DNA of 64,000 bases from CAYJPA01 sp964371945 (GTDB taxonomy: Bacteria > Chloroflexota > Chloroflexia > Thermomicrobiales > UBA6265), in assembly GCA_964371945.1 (NCBI GenBank), contig CAYJPA010000010.1, forward strand, positions 1-64,000, read 5' to 3'. The position numbers were made by a program, and so were the translations under genes. Below the pieces are notes generated by a model. That model worked only from the letters and a program-made list of their open reading frames with translations, had not been told where the DNA came from and searched no databases. Shown here piece after piece: positions 25,201-34,154 of the stretch. Each line of letters opens with the position of its first letter. The first letter of the stretch is position 1.

Positions 25201-26530
25201 GTGTGCTGCTGCCAGAGGAGATCGCCGGATAGACCAGTTCAATGGTGACCGCTTCTCCCGCGACCGCTGTAAACGGAACCGGATCGGGGCTGCTGAATCC
25301 GTGCGGGGCCGGCGCCGGCGTAATCACATACGCTCCGGCAAAGAGTCCGTCGAGCGCGACTTTTCCATCCTCACCCGAGCAACCACCCGCGGCGGAGTTG
25401 CCGAAATCGTCCTCCAGCTCCGCGGAAACGCACGCGCCCGCGATCGGTGCGCCCCACGTGGTTCTGGCGAACACCGTGGCCGAACCGCCGGTCGCGCTAT
25501 CCGGCCAGAACGCAACGGTTAGCTCGCGGTTATTGCCGAAGTCGTCTCCGCAAATCGTGCCGTTGCCGGGCCGGCTGTATCCCGCCGGCGGTGTGACCAC
25601 ATTGCAGTAGCGCCCGACCGGCACATTCGGCACGATCACCGTGCCATCGCCGTCGTCGTCGCAGATCGGTCCGATCAGCACTGCCCCGGTTCCGCCGGAA
25701 TCGACGCGATAGTCCCAGCACGCCCCGCCCAAGGGTTCGCCGGTGATGGCATCAACTGCGTGGAACGTCTCCGTACCCGGTGGAATCGCGTTCGCGGTGA
25801 ACTGCAGCGGGTATTCCACGGTCTCGCCCGCGTCGACACTGACGAGCCCGTCCTCCAGGTCGTTGTACCCGGGCGCTGGAGTGATATGAACGTCGTACGT
25901 GCCTCCTCCCACCCCTGTGAGCGTGACTTCACCGTTCGCCCCGGTGCAGCCACCGGTCATAAAGATGTGAGGGAGACTGTGCGTGAAAAGCGAGACGCAT
26001 GCGCCCGGCAACCTGGCGTTCGACGGGGACGCGTACGCCACCACGTGCAGGCTCCCGTCCGCGGCCGCGACACTGAGCGGTTCCGAGGCCGCCGGGGTCG
26101 ATTGTGAGTCCGTGACAGCCGAAATCGCGGGCTCCACGCTCGCCGTGCTCGTTTCAGCCGGCGCCGGCTCAACTGTCGATGCGATCCAATCCCCTTCGAT
26201 TCCGCCCGATGCCGGCGACGTGGTTGCCTGATCCTGTTGCGCGGTCGGGTTCTCGGTCGCGCTTGCGGCTTCGGTCGCGCTTGCGGATTCCGTCGCCGCA
26301 ACGATCGGCTCCTCTTCGATCTCAGCCGGCGTCTGACCCGGCTCCGGAATGGAGATTGCGTCCTGATGCACTGCTGAGGATTCCGGTTCGGCCGCCGGTG
26401 TCCCAAGGCTCTCATCCCGCGCTGCAACGGAAAACGATTCAGTACCGAAAGTAGCCCACACCAATGTCAACGCGACGACGAGTGCCAATAGACGTTGCCA
26501 ACGGGAGGCCGGAAGGCAGATTCCAGTCAT
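22283..26530 (-). CDS. Giant LPxTG surface protein with Cna-B-like repeats
   Basis: 1415 aa. Signal segment about residues 10-36; Ala/Ser/Thr/Glu stalk to 155. About seven Cna-B-like repeats (160-970) have a recurring pattern GACW...CDDDGDG...PxGxYC...PPAGY; CDDDGDG and CDDDSDG are DxDxDG calcium-type loops. Thr/Pro linkers (537-557, 1135-1150, 1308-1330) separate blocks. Two copies of the unrecognised domain found in the 982-aa protein lie at 977-1130 and 1156-1304. LPDTG at 1349-1353, a membrane helix 1363-1381 and a basic tail form the anchor. Likely role: adhesin or envelope scaffold. The 71-bp element lies upstream (26658-26728). Confidence 0.88.
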   Translation of the reverse strand: MTGICLPASRWQRLLALVVALTLVWATFGTESFSVAARDESLGTPAAEPESSAVHQDAISIPEPGQTPAEIEEEPIVAATESASATEAASATENPTAQQDQATTSPASGGIEGDWIASTVEPAPAETSTASVEPAISAVTDSQSTPAASEPLSVAAADGSLHVVAYASPSNARLPGACVSLFTHSLPHIFMTGGCTGANGEVTLTGVGGGTYDVHITPAPGYNDLEDGLVSVDAGETVEYPLQFTANAIPPGTETFHAVDAITGEPLGGACWDYRVDSGGTGAVLIGPICDDDGDGTVIVPNVPVGRYCNVVTPPAGYSRPGNGTICGDDFGNNRELTVAFWPDSATGGSATVFARTTWGAPIAGACVSAELEDDFGNSAAGGCSGEDGKVALDGLFAGAYVITPAPAPHGFSSPDPVPFTAVAGEAVTIELVYPAISSGSSTLTAVFGSGPDRIPGACWSYAVNDGGQPGIVVVGPQCDDDGDGVETLADLPLGSFCYVVDPPAGYYRPAEDYFLCGNTFGGGGALTVGFLLTATPTSTPTSTPTRTATATPTPTPFGSPAPSEPNGNVLARNCAVSRPSELGTFNSGCQPAPAITLAVIQHGVEIDRQTTGADGTFAVQLPDRTPFLLRYIGGNGEEWAVSTGEETRQRYTESTSFSFIPAPEIDQSWTITVQVVSGEYDTLDQPVGGGCAVIERGQTGEVLLGQVCDDDSDGTIVIGKLPPADAGGYRARLVSWPAGYDPDYGEIGYGVEPASQDFVWTAKIYVRRLYPAALIHTVDTMLQPVPGFCYIASFGDGSLASWHRCDVDDGSNDGITTISPLAYGGNYVIHLTRYAARWQTNTTAKPIAMNLTGDTPITFQVSRYGNDSKAKADLEVATVDQTGRTRFTSSPICYRLWSTTGFFYGEHCADGQESRTIFEDLSVGTYDLTLVTANPEPNCEPGPFEQIAVEVADLGTTVTTTVVMTCEFAKPPPPPCEIQTDTVRHVDVYYGSAIDDQTLETMLKTFELSESIGWTAAYVITLENPDPELFLSANLGQWIEPIDSVSWAGSDWQSDARAALLNLFGQFGDVVVTDENVRLESTQILSSFSEFGEDPSLYPECDAFPGAEWVEITRAYSVALRFIELNVEVSERDATATPTNTPSPAPTATPLPIACTVPQTRDITLVYGSLKDDDGNELRTALELSDHVPSSLAEKLEDLEHDGITGDLVGSWMDPGVDAEEWIAGEPEGLDPTTALRNALSGENVELGTAIEHDPMEIELGSVVTYLDQDALPEGCVVVAWGLLYAVEQPLIANVRIVEINGVQLGTGTAGTSTPTRTPTPSPTSTSISGPTASATTVTGSVDPVRQLPDTGTGGDASNGRVLSWAVALLTAIVLIITTNVRNWSYFAGGRGPRPEDEPSRRCASREGARGADR

Positions 26531-26657
26531 CTTTCAGCCTTTCTCGATTTGACTCGCGGTCGGAGCAAGGCTCGGTATGCCGATTCCCGGGAAGTAACGT
26601 GGGCAGCACACACCGCGACGTCAAGATGGCTCCAGGCTAGCCGCCGCGTGGCTGCAG

Positions 26658-26728
26658 CACATCCGTGCACCACGCGGGGTTTGGGGAGCGATTCGTCTGC
26701 CCTTTAACATCTGATTCGATTGTGTTAA
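26658..26728 (-). promoter_or_regulatory. Conserved 71-bp upstream element, copy B
   Basis: A 20-bp block at 26658-26677, a 26-bp spacer, then TTAACA-N13-TGTTAA at 26704-26728. Geometry is identical to copy A at 21515-21585. It lies 128 bp upstream of the 1415-aa gene and just after the stop of the dual-HTH regulator. Confidence 0.65.
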
Positions 26729-26746
26729 TTTGGAAGCCGGAAGGAT

Positions 26747-29503
26747 TTAGTCGCGGTTAGTGCCGCCAACCATGCCCATCTTGTGGGCATGCGCGATAGC
26801 CGCCGCCCGGCTCGACACACCAAGCTCGGCGTAGATCGCGCTGAGGTGCGACTCGACTGTTCGCTTGCCGATGCCGAGAATCAGTGCGATTCCGGAGTTG
26901 GTTTCACCTCTTGCGACTAGATTGATCACCTCTAGCTGTCGATCGGAAAACCGGGATACGCCGGCGCGGGTGGGAGCAACCGGCTCTCCTTCAGCCTTAT
27001 GCGATAGCGAAAGAGCAAGCTCCAGCGCTTCGCTCGCGGTCAATCGCCTTCCGATCTCGAGCTCGCTCTCGAATCGAGACCGTCCGAGATTTCGTTGCAG
27101 CACTTCAGAATGGCGTTTCAACCAGTCGCGAACGAAGAGCTCAAGCTCCTCGCCCAAGTTCTCCCGCTCTCTCGAGGCTACCCCGAGGAGTCGAGCCGAT
27201 CGAACCGGATCGCGTTCGGCGATTGTTGCCGCCAACCCTTCGAAGCACTCGGCCAGGCCACCTCGCTCTCGCAGCCGCTCCCGTATCAATAGGCTTTCAA
27301 CCAGCAGCGCCTCCGCCCGGTCGAAATTGCCTGCATCGACCGCGATCTGCCCAAGCACCGCGAGCGAGTTTGCAATGCCATGTTGATTACCAAGCTCGCG
27401 GCTTCGAGCCAGACTCAACTCCAGGTAGGCATTTGCCGAGTCGTCGTTGCCCGAGACTCGTGAGGCGACGCCGAGATTGTGCAAACAGCTGGCGACTCCA
27501 AGCACATCGCCGATCGATTCCCGAAGAACCAGCGATTCGCGATACAACTGCTCCGCCCGGTGCAGATCTCCCTGAGCTCGAGCGATATTCCCCATGTTAT
27601 TCAGAACGGTTGCGAAACCCGCCTGATCCCCAAGCTTCTGAAAAACCGCTCTGCTTTCCGCGTATCGCTCCGCGGCCAGTTCGAGATAGCCGCGATGTTC
27701 TTCCACGACGGCGAGATTGTGCAATGTGTTTGCCAGGAGCCGGTCATCGCCCAAATCATGCGCAAGCGTGATCGCTTCTTCGAGCCTTGCCTTCGCGCCA
27801 GAGAAGTCGCCCTGCATGGATGACACGATGCTGAGGTTACTGAGAGACCGTACTTCGCCTTTTCGATCACCCAACTCACGATAGGCCGTCAAACTAGCTT
27901 CGTACAAGCGTGGAGCAGACGCGTGGTCGCCCTGGTCGTTCGCAAGATTGCCTGCGACTCTCAGCGCTTCAGCCCGCAGCTTAAGCGGACCCGGATCGGG
28001 ATGCGCAAGCGCGCGCTCGGTCCATATGCGTCCTTCGCCGATCCGGCCGCGTACTGACCAGAATCGCCACAAGCCCGCGACGAACCGAAGAAACCGCTCG
28101 CTTTCCTCGAGTGACTCCGCGTATGCCATTGCCTCGCGCAGGTTGTCCTCGTCCGCTTCCAGCAGATCGAGCCAACGGCTCTGTTCGGGACCCAGGAGCT
28201 CGACCTGCGCTTGTTCGACCCGGTCGAGAAAATGCGCGGCATGCCGATCGCGGAGCGCCTCTTTCTCGCCTTGATCGCGCGGTCGATTCAGTGCAAATGC
28301 TCGCAGCGTTTCCAGCATGCGATACCGGCGCCGTTCTCCAACATGATTTCGATCCACGACAAGCATCGAATGCTTCACGAGCGCCGCGATGCCGTCTATT
28401 GCGCTCAATTGCTCACTGCCGTTCGCGCGGATGGCATCGACCGCTTCCAGATCGAAACTCCCGGCGAAGACGGCGATCCGTTCGAAGAGCTCCTGTTCCC
28501 TCCGGTTCAAGAGATCAAAGCCCCACGCGATCGTGCTCTCGAGCGTTCGATGACGTACGGATGTTCTTGAGTCGTCACTCAGGAGTTGCGCTCCAGAGGC
28601 CAGGCGCTCGCGAATTTGCATCGCTGTCAAAAGCGGAGCGCGCGCGGCCGCCAACTCGATTCCCAGCGGCAAGCCGTCAAGCCGGCGGCAAATGTCGAGC
28701 ACAACGGCGGCATCTGCAGAATCGCGAGTGAACGACGGGTCCGCCGATCTCGCCCGGGATAGAAACAGTCGTACTGCAGGAGAATCTTCACCTTCGCTGT
28801 CGAGCGCGAGGGGCGGAACGGACCATGCCAACTCGTTCTGAACGCCAAGCGACACTCGGCTGGTCGCGAGGATTCGCGGTGGAGCCGGACTATTCAAGAG
28901 CCGTTCGATGAACCGGCCGGCTGGATCCAGAACGTGCTCGCAGTTGTCTAACAGCAATAACCAAGAGCGATTCTCCAGCGCGAACCGCAATCGGTCGATT
29001 GCCGGCATTCGGGGATCGCCCACCGGTGCAACGGTACGTACAACCAGTTCTTCAAGCAGACGGTCGTCGGATAGCGGAGCCAGATCGACGAAGGTCACTC
29101 CGCCCGAGAATCGATCCACGACGCGTCGAGCGGTTTCGATCGCCAATCGGGTCTTGCCCGACCCGCCTGGCCCAGTCAACGTCACGACCGGACTCGAATC
29201 GATTGCGCCCGCCAGTTCGACAACGAGCGCATCGCGCCCAAAAAAGCTCGTTAACGATTCCGGCAACCGGCCGGATTGCTTCAAATCTGGACTTGTTACG
29301 GGATGTGCGGTGATTCCGTGGCGGGTAAGGAGAGAAAGGCGGTTGAGCTTCGCGGATGACGGAATCGACTTCCCGCGCTCCCACCTGTTGACGGTCACAT
29401 TGCTGACATCCAGGAGGCGCGCGAGCTCGACCTGAGTCACGCCCAGCCGTGTTCGCGATTCTCGAACATGGTTCGCGAGATTCTCTGAGTGAGCACCATC
29501 CAT
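26747..29503 (-). CDS. XRE-ATPase-TPR-LuxR transcriptional regulator
   Basis: 918 aa. An N-terminal XRE-type HTH (about 10-65: LGVTQVELARLLDVSNVTVN) precedes an NB-ARC/STAND-like ATPase with Walker A VTLTGPGGSGKTRLAIE, Walker B SWLLLLDNCEHVLD and sensor PRILATSRVSL. A tetratricopeptide array follows at about 520-740, with repeats such as NNMGNIARAQGDLHRAEQLY. A C-terminal LuxR HTH (LVARGETNSGIALILGIGKR, then TVESHL) ends the protein. Most relatives have one HTH; here both ends carry one. STAND regulators switch on ATP and ligand binding. It sits directly upstream of the surface-protein array on the same strand, so it is a natural candidate regulator of it. Confidence 0.93.
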   Translation of the reverse strand: MDGAHSENLANHVRESRTRLGVTQVELARLLDVSNVTVNRWERGKSIPSSAKLNRLSLLTRHGITAHPVTSPDLKQSGRLPESLTSFFGRDALVVELAGAIDSSPVVTLTGPGGSGKTRLAIETARRVVDRFSGGVTFVDLAPLSDDRLLEELVVRTVAPVGDPRMPAIDRLRFALENRSWLLLLDNCEHVLDPAGRFIERLLNSPAPPRILATSRVSLGVQNELAWSVPPLALDSEGEDSPAVRLFLSRARSADPSFTRDSADAAVVLDICRRLDGLPLGIELAAARAPLLTAMQIRERLASGAQLLSDDSRTSVRHRTLESTIAWGFDLLNRREQELFERIAVFAGSFDLEAVDAIRANGSEQLSAIDGIAALVKHSMLVVDRNHVGERRRYRMLETLRAFALNRPRDQGEKEALRDRHAAHFLDRVEQAQVELLGPEQSRWLDLLEADEDNLREAMAYAESLEESERFLRFVAGLWRFWSVRGRIGEGRIWTERALAHPDPGPLKLRAEALRVAGNLANDQGDHASAPRLYEASLTAYRELGDRKGEVRSLSNLSIVSSMQGDFSGAKARLEEAITLAHDLGDDRLLANTLHNLAVVEEHRGYLELAAERYAESRAVFQKLGDQAGFATVLNNMGNIARAQGDLHRAEQLYRESLVLRESIGDVLGVASCLHNLGVASRVSGNDDSANAYLELSLARSRELGNQHGIANSLAVLGQIAVDAGNFDRAEALLVESLLIRERLRERGGLAECFEGLAATIAERDPVRSARLLGVASRERENLGEELELFVRDWLKRHSEVLQRNLGRSRFESELEIGRRLTASEALELALSLSHKAEGEPVAPTRAGVSRFSDRQLEVINLVARGETNSGIALILGIGKRTVESHLSAIYAELGVSSRAAAIAHAHKMGMVGGTNRD

Positions 29504-29646
29504 GAAAGAGTCCGCCCGCGCCGCGTCTTCAGTTGGTCTCAGGATGAACTGGATTCTGCCAGGCGACGAGGTGACTGCTGAAGGAAGTGGCGCGCAATGG
29601 TACTGATACGATCCAAGACCGCTCGCACAATTTCCTTGACCGGCCG

Positions 29647-29895
29647 CTAAACCCGGTCATTCATCCATGCGATCGCCTCCTCACGCGGAATGCTGACCAC
29701 CCGGTGCTCGATGATGAGCGCCTTCAGATTGCCGGCAAACGCCTCGTGCTCGATCAGCGATAACGGCAGATCGAGCAACCGTGCGAGCTCCTCGGGCGTG
29801 TATTCGTTCTGATGCAGGAGCTCATCCACGGATTTGTCCGTGCGTCTTTCCTTGATCTCGAAATCCGAAGCGGATGCATCGTTCGACATTGTCAC
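29647..29895 (-). CDS. Small putative helix-turn-helix protein
   Basis: 82 aa with a good ribosome binding site (AAGGAGTGACA) before ATG 29895. The centre, YTPEELARLLDLPLSLIEHEAF, reads like an HTH, and VSIPREEAIAWMNDR resembles the wing and end of excisionase-type domains. The N-terminal 25 residues are charged. It lies 143 bp upstream of the dual-HTH regulator on the same strand. No mobile element is nearby, so a small regulator is more likely than an excisionase. Confidence 0.6.
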   Translation of the reverse strand: MTMSNDASASDFEIKERRTDKSVDELLHQNEYTPEELARLLDLPLSLIEHEAFAGNLKALIIEHRVVSIPREEAIAWMNDRV

Positions 29896-29935
29896 TCCTT
29901 ACCTGGCATTCGTCGTCAAAACCGCCTAGGTTTCA

Positions 29936-30795
29936 ATGATGAACGATTGTCGAGCCCATTCTATCCAACCTGATCCAGCAAACGACCGGTGGGAGCTCGT
30001 GTCCGGTGAGCCACACCTTGCGCTCCGGCCAATTGTTCGTCGTTATGTAGGCTACGTCGAGCAAGTGACCAACGTTGGCCTTCAGCTCGAACTTCCGCAT
30101 CCGAATTATGTGATGGTGATCAATCTTGGCCCCGCTATCAGGGTTTTCAATCCCGCAAGCGACGTGAAACGCGGGTTTGGCTCGTTTGTCGCGGGACTTT
30201 ACAATGAGGCCGTATGCGTTTTGCCGGCAGGTCCGATGCGCTGTGTGCAGGTAGATTTGACTCCGATCGGCGCTCGCCTCTTGATTCGACGACCGATGAA
30301 CGAAATGGTCAACCAAACCTAGGAGCTGCAATCGCTCTTCGGAAGTTCACCGGCTTTCCTGGAAGAGCAGATCGACTCGTTGCCGGCTGGTCGATTCGCT
30401 TCGGCCTGATCGACCGGATGATTCTCGACCACTAGCGAGGCCGGCGGCCGTTGCCTCCTGGCGCCCTGTAGTCATGGCAAGAACTGCCGCGTTCCGCTGG
30501 GTCGGCTCCGATCGCTGGTCTCGCCGCGGGGCTCGATTGGAGTCGCAAGCATCTTGTGCAAAAGTTCAGGGACAAGATCGGATTGCCGCCCAGGGCCTTT
30601 GCCCGGTTGATTCGGTTCGATCGTGCCCTCCGGTGCGCCGAGTCGGGTCCTGAGCCAGATTGGGCCGAAATTGCGCTAGCGTGTGGCTTTGTGGATCAGT
30701 CGCAATTCAACCGCGAGCTCCGCTCGTTCGCGGGGATGACGCCGGTCGATTTCCTGGATCGGAGAGCCCCGGAACGCGACGCGCCCCTCGAATGA
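29936..30795 (+). pseudogene. Decayed AraC family regulator
   Basis: Pieces of one AraC protein lie in different frames. The N-terminal sensor domain (128 aa from 29936, through VDLTPIGARLLIRRP) ends at an early stop. A shifted frame continues ELQSLFGSSPAFLEEQIDSLPAG, then another reads RFGLIDRMILDH. The HTH part is intact from PIAGLAAGLDWSRKHL through ALACGFVDQSQFNRELRSFA to 30795. At least three frame breaks make a full regulator impossible; this is gene decay unless the assembly is poor here. The VOC gene follows at once, a common AraC-VOC pairing. Confidence 0.8.
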
Positions 30796-30898
30796 GCTCC
30801 CGGAATGCAATCGGCAACATCTGTTCAAGACGACTCACGTCCCCCGACTTTATGCTCCAACGAGGTGTCTTGGCAGAACTGAGCCGAAAGGATCGACG

Positions 30899-31312
30899 AT
30901 GACCAGCAATCCTCAGCCGTCGATGCTCGACCCAGTGATCAAGGATCGAGACGTTTCTGCCGCGATCGACATTCTCGAACGTGCATTCGGATTTCAACAA
31001 TGGTTGATCGTTCCAGGCCCCGATGGATCCGTCAGGCACGCCGGGCTTGCGTATAGGACGAGCGTGGCGATGCTGAGCTCGCTAGGAGCGGATGATGAGT
31101 GGCAGCAGGCGGGCGCGGGGATCGGGCTCTACCTCGCGAATGATGACACCGACACTCATTGCGAGCACGCGCGGGCTACCGGGGCTGAGCTCTTGATGGA
31201 GCCATTTGACATCGATTACGGCAGCCGTGACGATCAAGCTCGCGATCCAGAAGGGTATAGCTGGTACCTCGGAACATTTCGACCCTCGCGGCCATCGTCG
31301 ACGACCGGTTAG
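30899..31312 (+). CDS. VOC (glyoxalase/bleomycin-resistance fold) protein
   Basis: 137 aa. VOC pattern: SMLDPVIKDRDVSAAIDILE, then FGFQQWLIVPGPDG, with the C-terminal YGSRDDQARDPEGYSWYLGTF typical of the PhnB-like group. A conserved Glu near the end (DPEGYSW) is the usual metal position. It may act on a small substrate or bind it without catalysis. It lies directly after the decayed AraC gene, whose loss may have left it unregulated. Confidence 0.85.
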   Translation: MTSNPQPSMLDPVIKDRDVSAAIDILERAFGFQQWLIVPGPDGSVRHAGLAYRTSVAMLSSLGADDEWQQAGAGIGLYLANDDTDTHCEHARATGAELLMEPFDIDYGSRDDQARDPEGYSWYLGTFRPSRPSSTTG

Positions 31313-31319
31313 CATCCGC

Positions 31320-32765
31320 TCAAACCTCGCCGCGGCTAACCATTTCCCGTGCGATCGCTTCGGCCGCGCCTTGCTCGCCCGGGGCGAGCTCACCCTCGAT
31401 CACCAGTTCGCGAAGATGCTCCTTGATCGCGGCGATCCACCTCCCCGGCGGACGGTCGAACATCGCCATCAACCGTTCGCCATCGAGCGGACTCTTCAAC
31501 TCGGCCAGCGCGTGCTCTGCTTCGAGTCTTGCAATGCGCGACCGCAGCTCTGTAATCCGGACGGCGGCGGCGCGCTGCTTTTCCTCCCGCGCCGACGTTA
31601 CATCTGACGCCGCCAGATCGAGCAGATCCTCGAGCACCCCGTCCGCTTCGATCGTGAGCCGTCGCACCGCGCTGTCTGACCAGCCGGGTTCGTAGCTCGC
31701 CGGTCTGAGGTGCATTTCGACCAGCCGGGCAACGTTTGCATGCGTCGCCTTGTCCGCCTTCAACCGGGAAAGGATGCGACGGGCCAGATCGGCGCCCTCG
31801 CGCTCGTGACCGTAAAAGTGTGTATCGCCATGGACGTCGACTGATCGGGTCCGCGGTTTGGCGGCATCATGCAGGAGCGCGGCCCACCGAACAGCCGCTC
31901 TCGGCGGCGTTCGGTCGACAACTCGCAACGTGTGCTCCCAGAGATCTTTTTCCCGGTGCAACATCGGCGGCCTGCCGAGCGCCTCGCTCGCCAGCGGATC
32001 GAGCTCAGGCATTGACACGACTAGAAGCCCCGTATCGAGCAGCACTTCGAGTCCATGCGACGCGTACTCGCCACAGAGCAATTTTGTCAGCTCGGCAAAG
32101 ACCCGCTCTTGACTGATCCGCGCAAGCGTCGGCGCCTGCCTCGTCATCGCGGCCTTGGTTTCGGGTTCGACGAAGAACCCAAGCTGCGCTACGAACCGGG
32201 CCGCGCGCAGCAATCGAAGCGGATCCTCTTGGAAGCGGAGATCAGGTTCGCCAACCGCGCGCACGATCCCGCGCGCAAGATCCGCTTGACCATCGAAGGG
32301 ATCGATCACTTCTCCGGAAATCGCGTCCGCGGCGATTGCGTTGACCGTGAAATCGCGTCTTGAGAGGTCGTCGAGGAGATTGACCCCATGCTGGACGACT
32401 GGATGACGCGACTCGTCTGGATAGTGCTCGCTCCGGTAGGTCGTGACCTCCACGATCACCGGCTCGCTGTCGAGATCGGAGCGAAAAGCAAAACCAATGG
32501 TGCCGAACCGCTCGCCGATGCCATACGACGATTCCGCGCCGGCAGCTATGCCGATCCCGCGTGTCACGTCTGGGGGAACGCTCGTGGCGAAATCGAGGTC
32601 GTTGGGTATCGGCCGTCCGAGGAGAACATCACGCACGATCCCGCCTACCAGCACGAGCTCTGATCCGGCATCCGCGAAGGCCAGCCCCATGCGCTCCACG
32701 ACCCAGGCCTGCGCGGGCGCAAGAGCTTCAGTGATCGATGTTCGATTGGGCGCCGGCGGAATCAT
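31320..32765 (-). CDS. cca: CCA tRNA nucleotidyltransferase / poly(A) polymerase family
   Basis: 481 aa. The class II nucleotidyltransferase head shows VGGIVRDVLLGR and NDLDFAT (catalytic Asp pair), then RRDFTVNAIA and the neck helix DPLRLLRAARF. An HD-type domain follows (WEHTLRVVD, LLHDAAKPRTRS, HFYGHEREGADLA), and the end is a coiled region. The enzyme adds or repairs the 3' CCA of tRNAs. The frame stays open for another 600 bp upstream, but the N-terminus starting MIPPAPNRTS (ATG 32765) matches family length; the extension is Arg-rich junk. It converges with the VOC gene, with 7 bp between stops. Confidence 0.92.
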   Translation of the reverse strand: MIPPAPNRTSITEALAPAQAWVVERMGLAFADAGSELVLVGGIVRDVLLGRPIPNDLDFATSVPPDVTRGIGIAAGAESSYGIGERFGTIGFAFRSDLDSEPVIVEVTTYRSEHYPDESRHPVVQHGVNLLDDLSRRDFTVNAIAADAISGEVIDPFDGQADLARGIVRAVGEPDLRFQEDPLRLLRAARFVAQLGFFVEPETKAAMTRQAPTLARISQERVFAELTKLLCGEYASHGLEVLLDTGLLVVSMPELDPLASEALGRPPMLHREKDLWEHTLRVVDRTPPRAAVRWAALLHDAAKPRTRSVDVHGDTHFYGHEREGADLARRILSRLKADKATHANVARLVEMHLRPASYEPGWSDSAVRRLTIEADGVLEDLLDLAASDVTSAREEKQRAAAVRITELRSRIARLEAEHALAELKSPLDGERLMAMFDRPPGRWIAAIKEHLRELVIEGELAPGEQGAAEAIAREMVSRGEV

Positions 32766-33026
32766 CTTCGTCCGATAAGGAATTGTGTCGGCGATAGCCG
32801 TGGATATTCGCCCGAATTCGAGCGGCCAGCGACACCAATGTGTGCCGCAACGCCAGTGTAGACGACCGCATCCATCGTCTGCAGTCGGTTCGCGCCCGCG
32901 GCGGGAGATGTGCACGACAGCCGGAGGAACCGAGTCGCATGCGGCGACCAAGAGCACAATGCCCACAACAGATCGCGCTCGCCCTGTTGTTCGTCTGAAC
33001 GCATCTGGCTGAAAGGCAGTCGCTCG

Positions 33027-34066
33027 ATGCATTCTTGCCGGCTCTCTGTCGCGATCGTTACGCTCGTCGCCTTGTCTTGTCCCACGCTCGTTCTTGCGCA
33101 CGAGCGCTGGTTTGCCGCGGGGCCATATCCGACCACGGATTGGCCCGCGCTTGTTTCCCTGCCCGTTATGCCGGCGCTGATCTCCTCGCTCGCGATCGTC
33201 GGCGCGCTTGGGCTTGCGCGGCGCTGGATCGATGACCCGCTTTGGCCACGGCCGAAAGCACTGCAACGCCCGGAAATCGCCGCGCCGGCGATTCCCGGCG
33301 TGCAAAGTGCGATCACCTTGATTTACGAAGCGACCCATATGCATCTCTTCGCCCCGAATATCGATCTCGAGCACAACGCGATCGGATACTGCATCGCCGG
33401 ATTAGCGATTGTGGCCGGCTTCACCTTCATTACCGGCGTAGTGACGCGGATCGGCGCTCTGGTGATCATCGCCCGCTTGATGCTCGGGTTTGCCTAAGCC
33501 CCGCCCGAGCAGGTCTTCGAACTGGCGCTCTTTGCTGGAATCGCCCTCTATCTCGTCGCTGCCGGCCGCGGAGTTCTTCCATATAAATGACGGAGAAGAA
33601 GAGAATTGCTCCCCGCTGACCGATCGCCCGCTGCCGCATGCGCCAGCGATGCCGCGAGTCTCGGCCGGTCTCTCGATTCTGGTCCTCGCATTCACCGTAA
33701 AACCGCTGAACGTCGATCTTGGAGTGGCGTTTCTTGAGGTGTATCCCGAAGTTCAGTCTCGCCCGCGAGCTCGGTATCGACTGGTTTACGGACGCGCGCG
33801 TTGTCTATCCAGCCGGGATTGTCGAGGCCAGGGCCGGAGCGGCCCTCCTTGCCGGGCTCCTGCCGGGGATCATGATTCTCGCCTTGCGGATTTCCTTCAA
33901 TCTAGGCATCGCGTTTTTGCCGCCGCGGGACCTCAGCGGGCATCTGCTGATCCTTTCGACGATGTATGTCTTGCTCGTTCGAGGAACCGAGGGCATTCCT
34001 CCGCGGCCCGCCGCCGATCGTCGCTTTCTAGCGCAACGACCGGCCGTTGAAGCCGGACGGGCTTGA
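33027..34066 (+). pseudogene. Decayed multi-pass membrane protein (DoxX-like)
   Basis: A signal-like N-terminus (LSVAIVTLVALSCPTLVLAH) and hydrophobic helices run to a TAA at 33495. The same frame then continues PEQVFELALFAGIALYLVAA, so the TAA is an in-frame nonsense codon. The sequence goes on in a second frame (RVSAGLSILVLAFTVKPLN) and a third (VVYPAGIVEARAGAALLAGL to 34066). One stop and two shifts break what was about 340 aa. Helix pattern and GVVTRIGALVII suggest a DoxX-like protein. The first 156 aa could still be made. Confidence 0.75.
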
Positions 34067-34154
34067 TCCCAAATCGCCGCGTACAATCACCGTTTGCAGT
34101 TCGCGAACATCTGCCCGATCCCCGAATCGCGCGCGATGGGACGAGTCCACCCAT

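Noticed and set aside
32766..33374. A 200-residue N-terminal extension of the CCA-adding enzyme frame.
   Set aside because: Arg-rich, unlike the family, and ATG 32765 gives the normal length.
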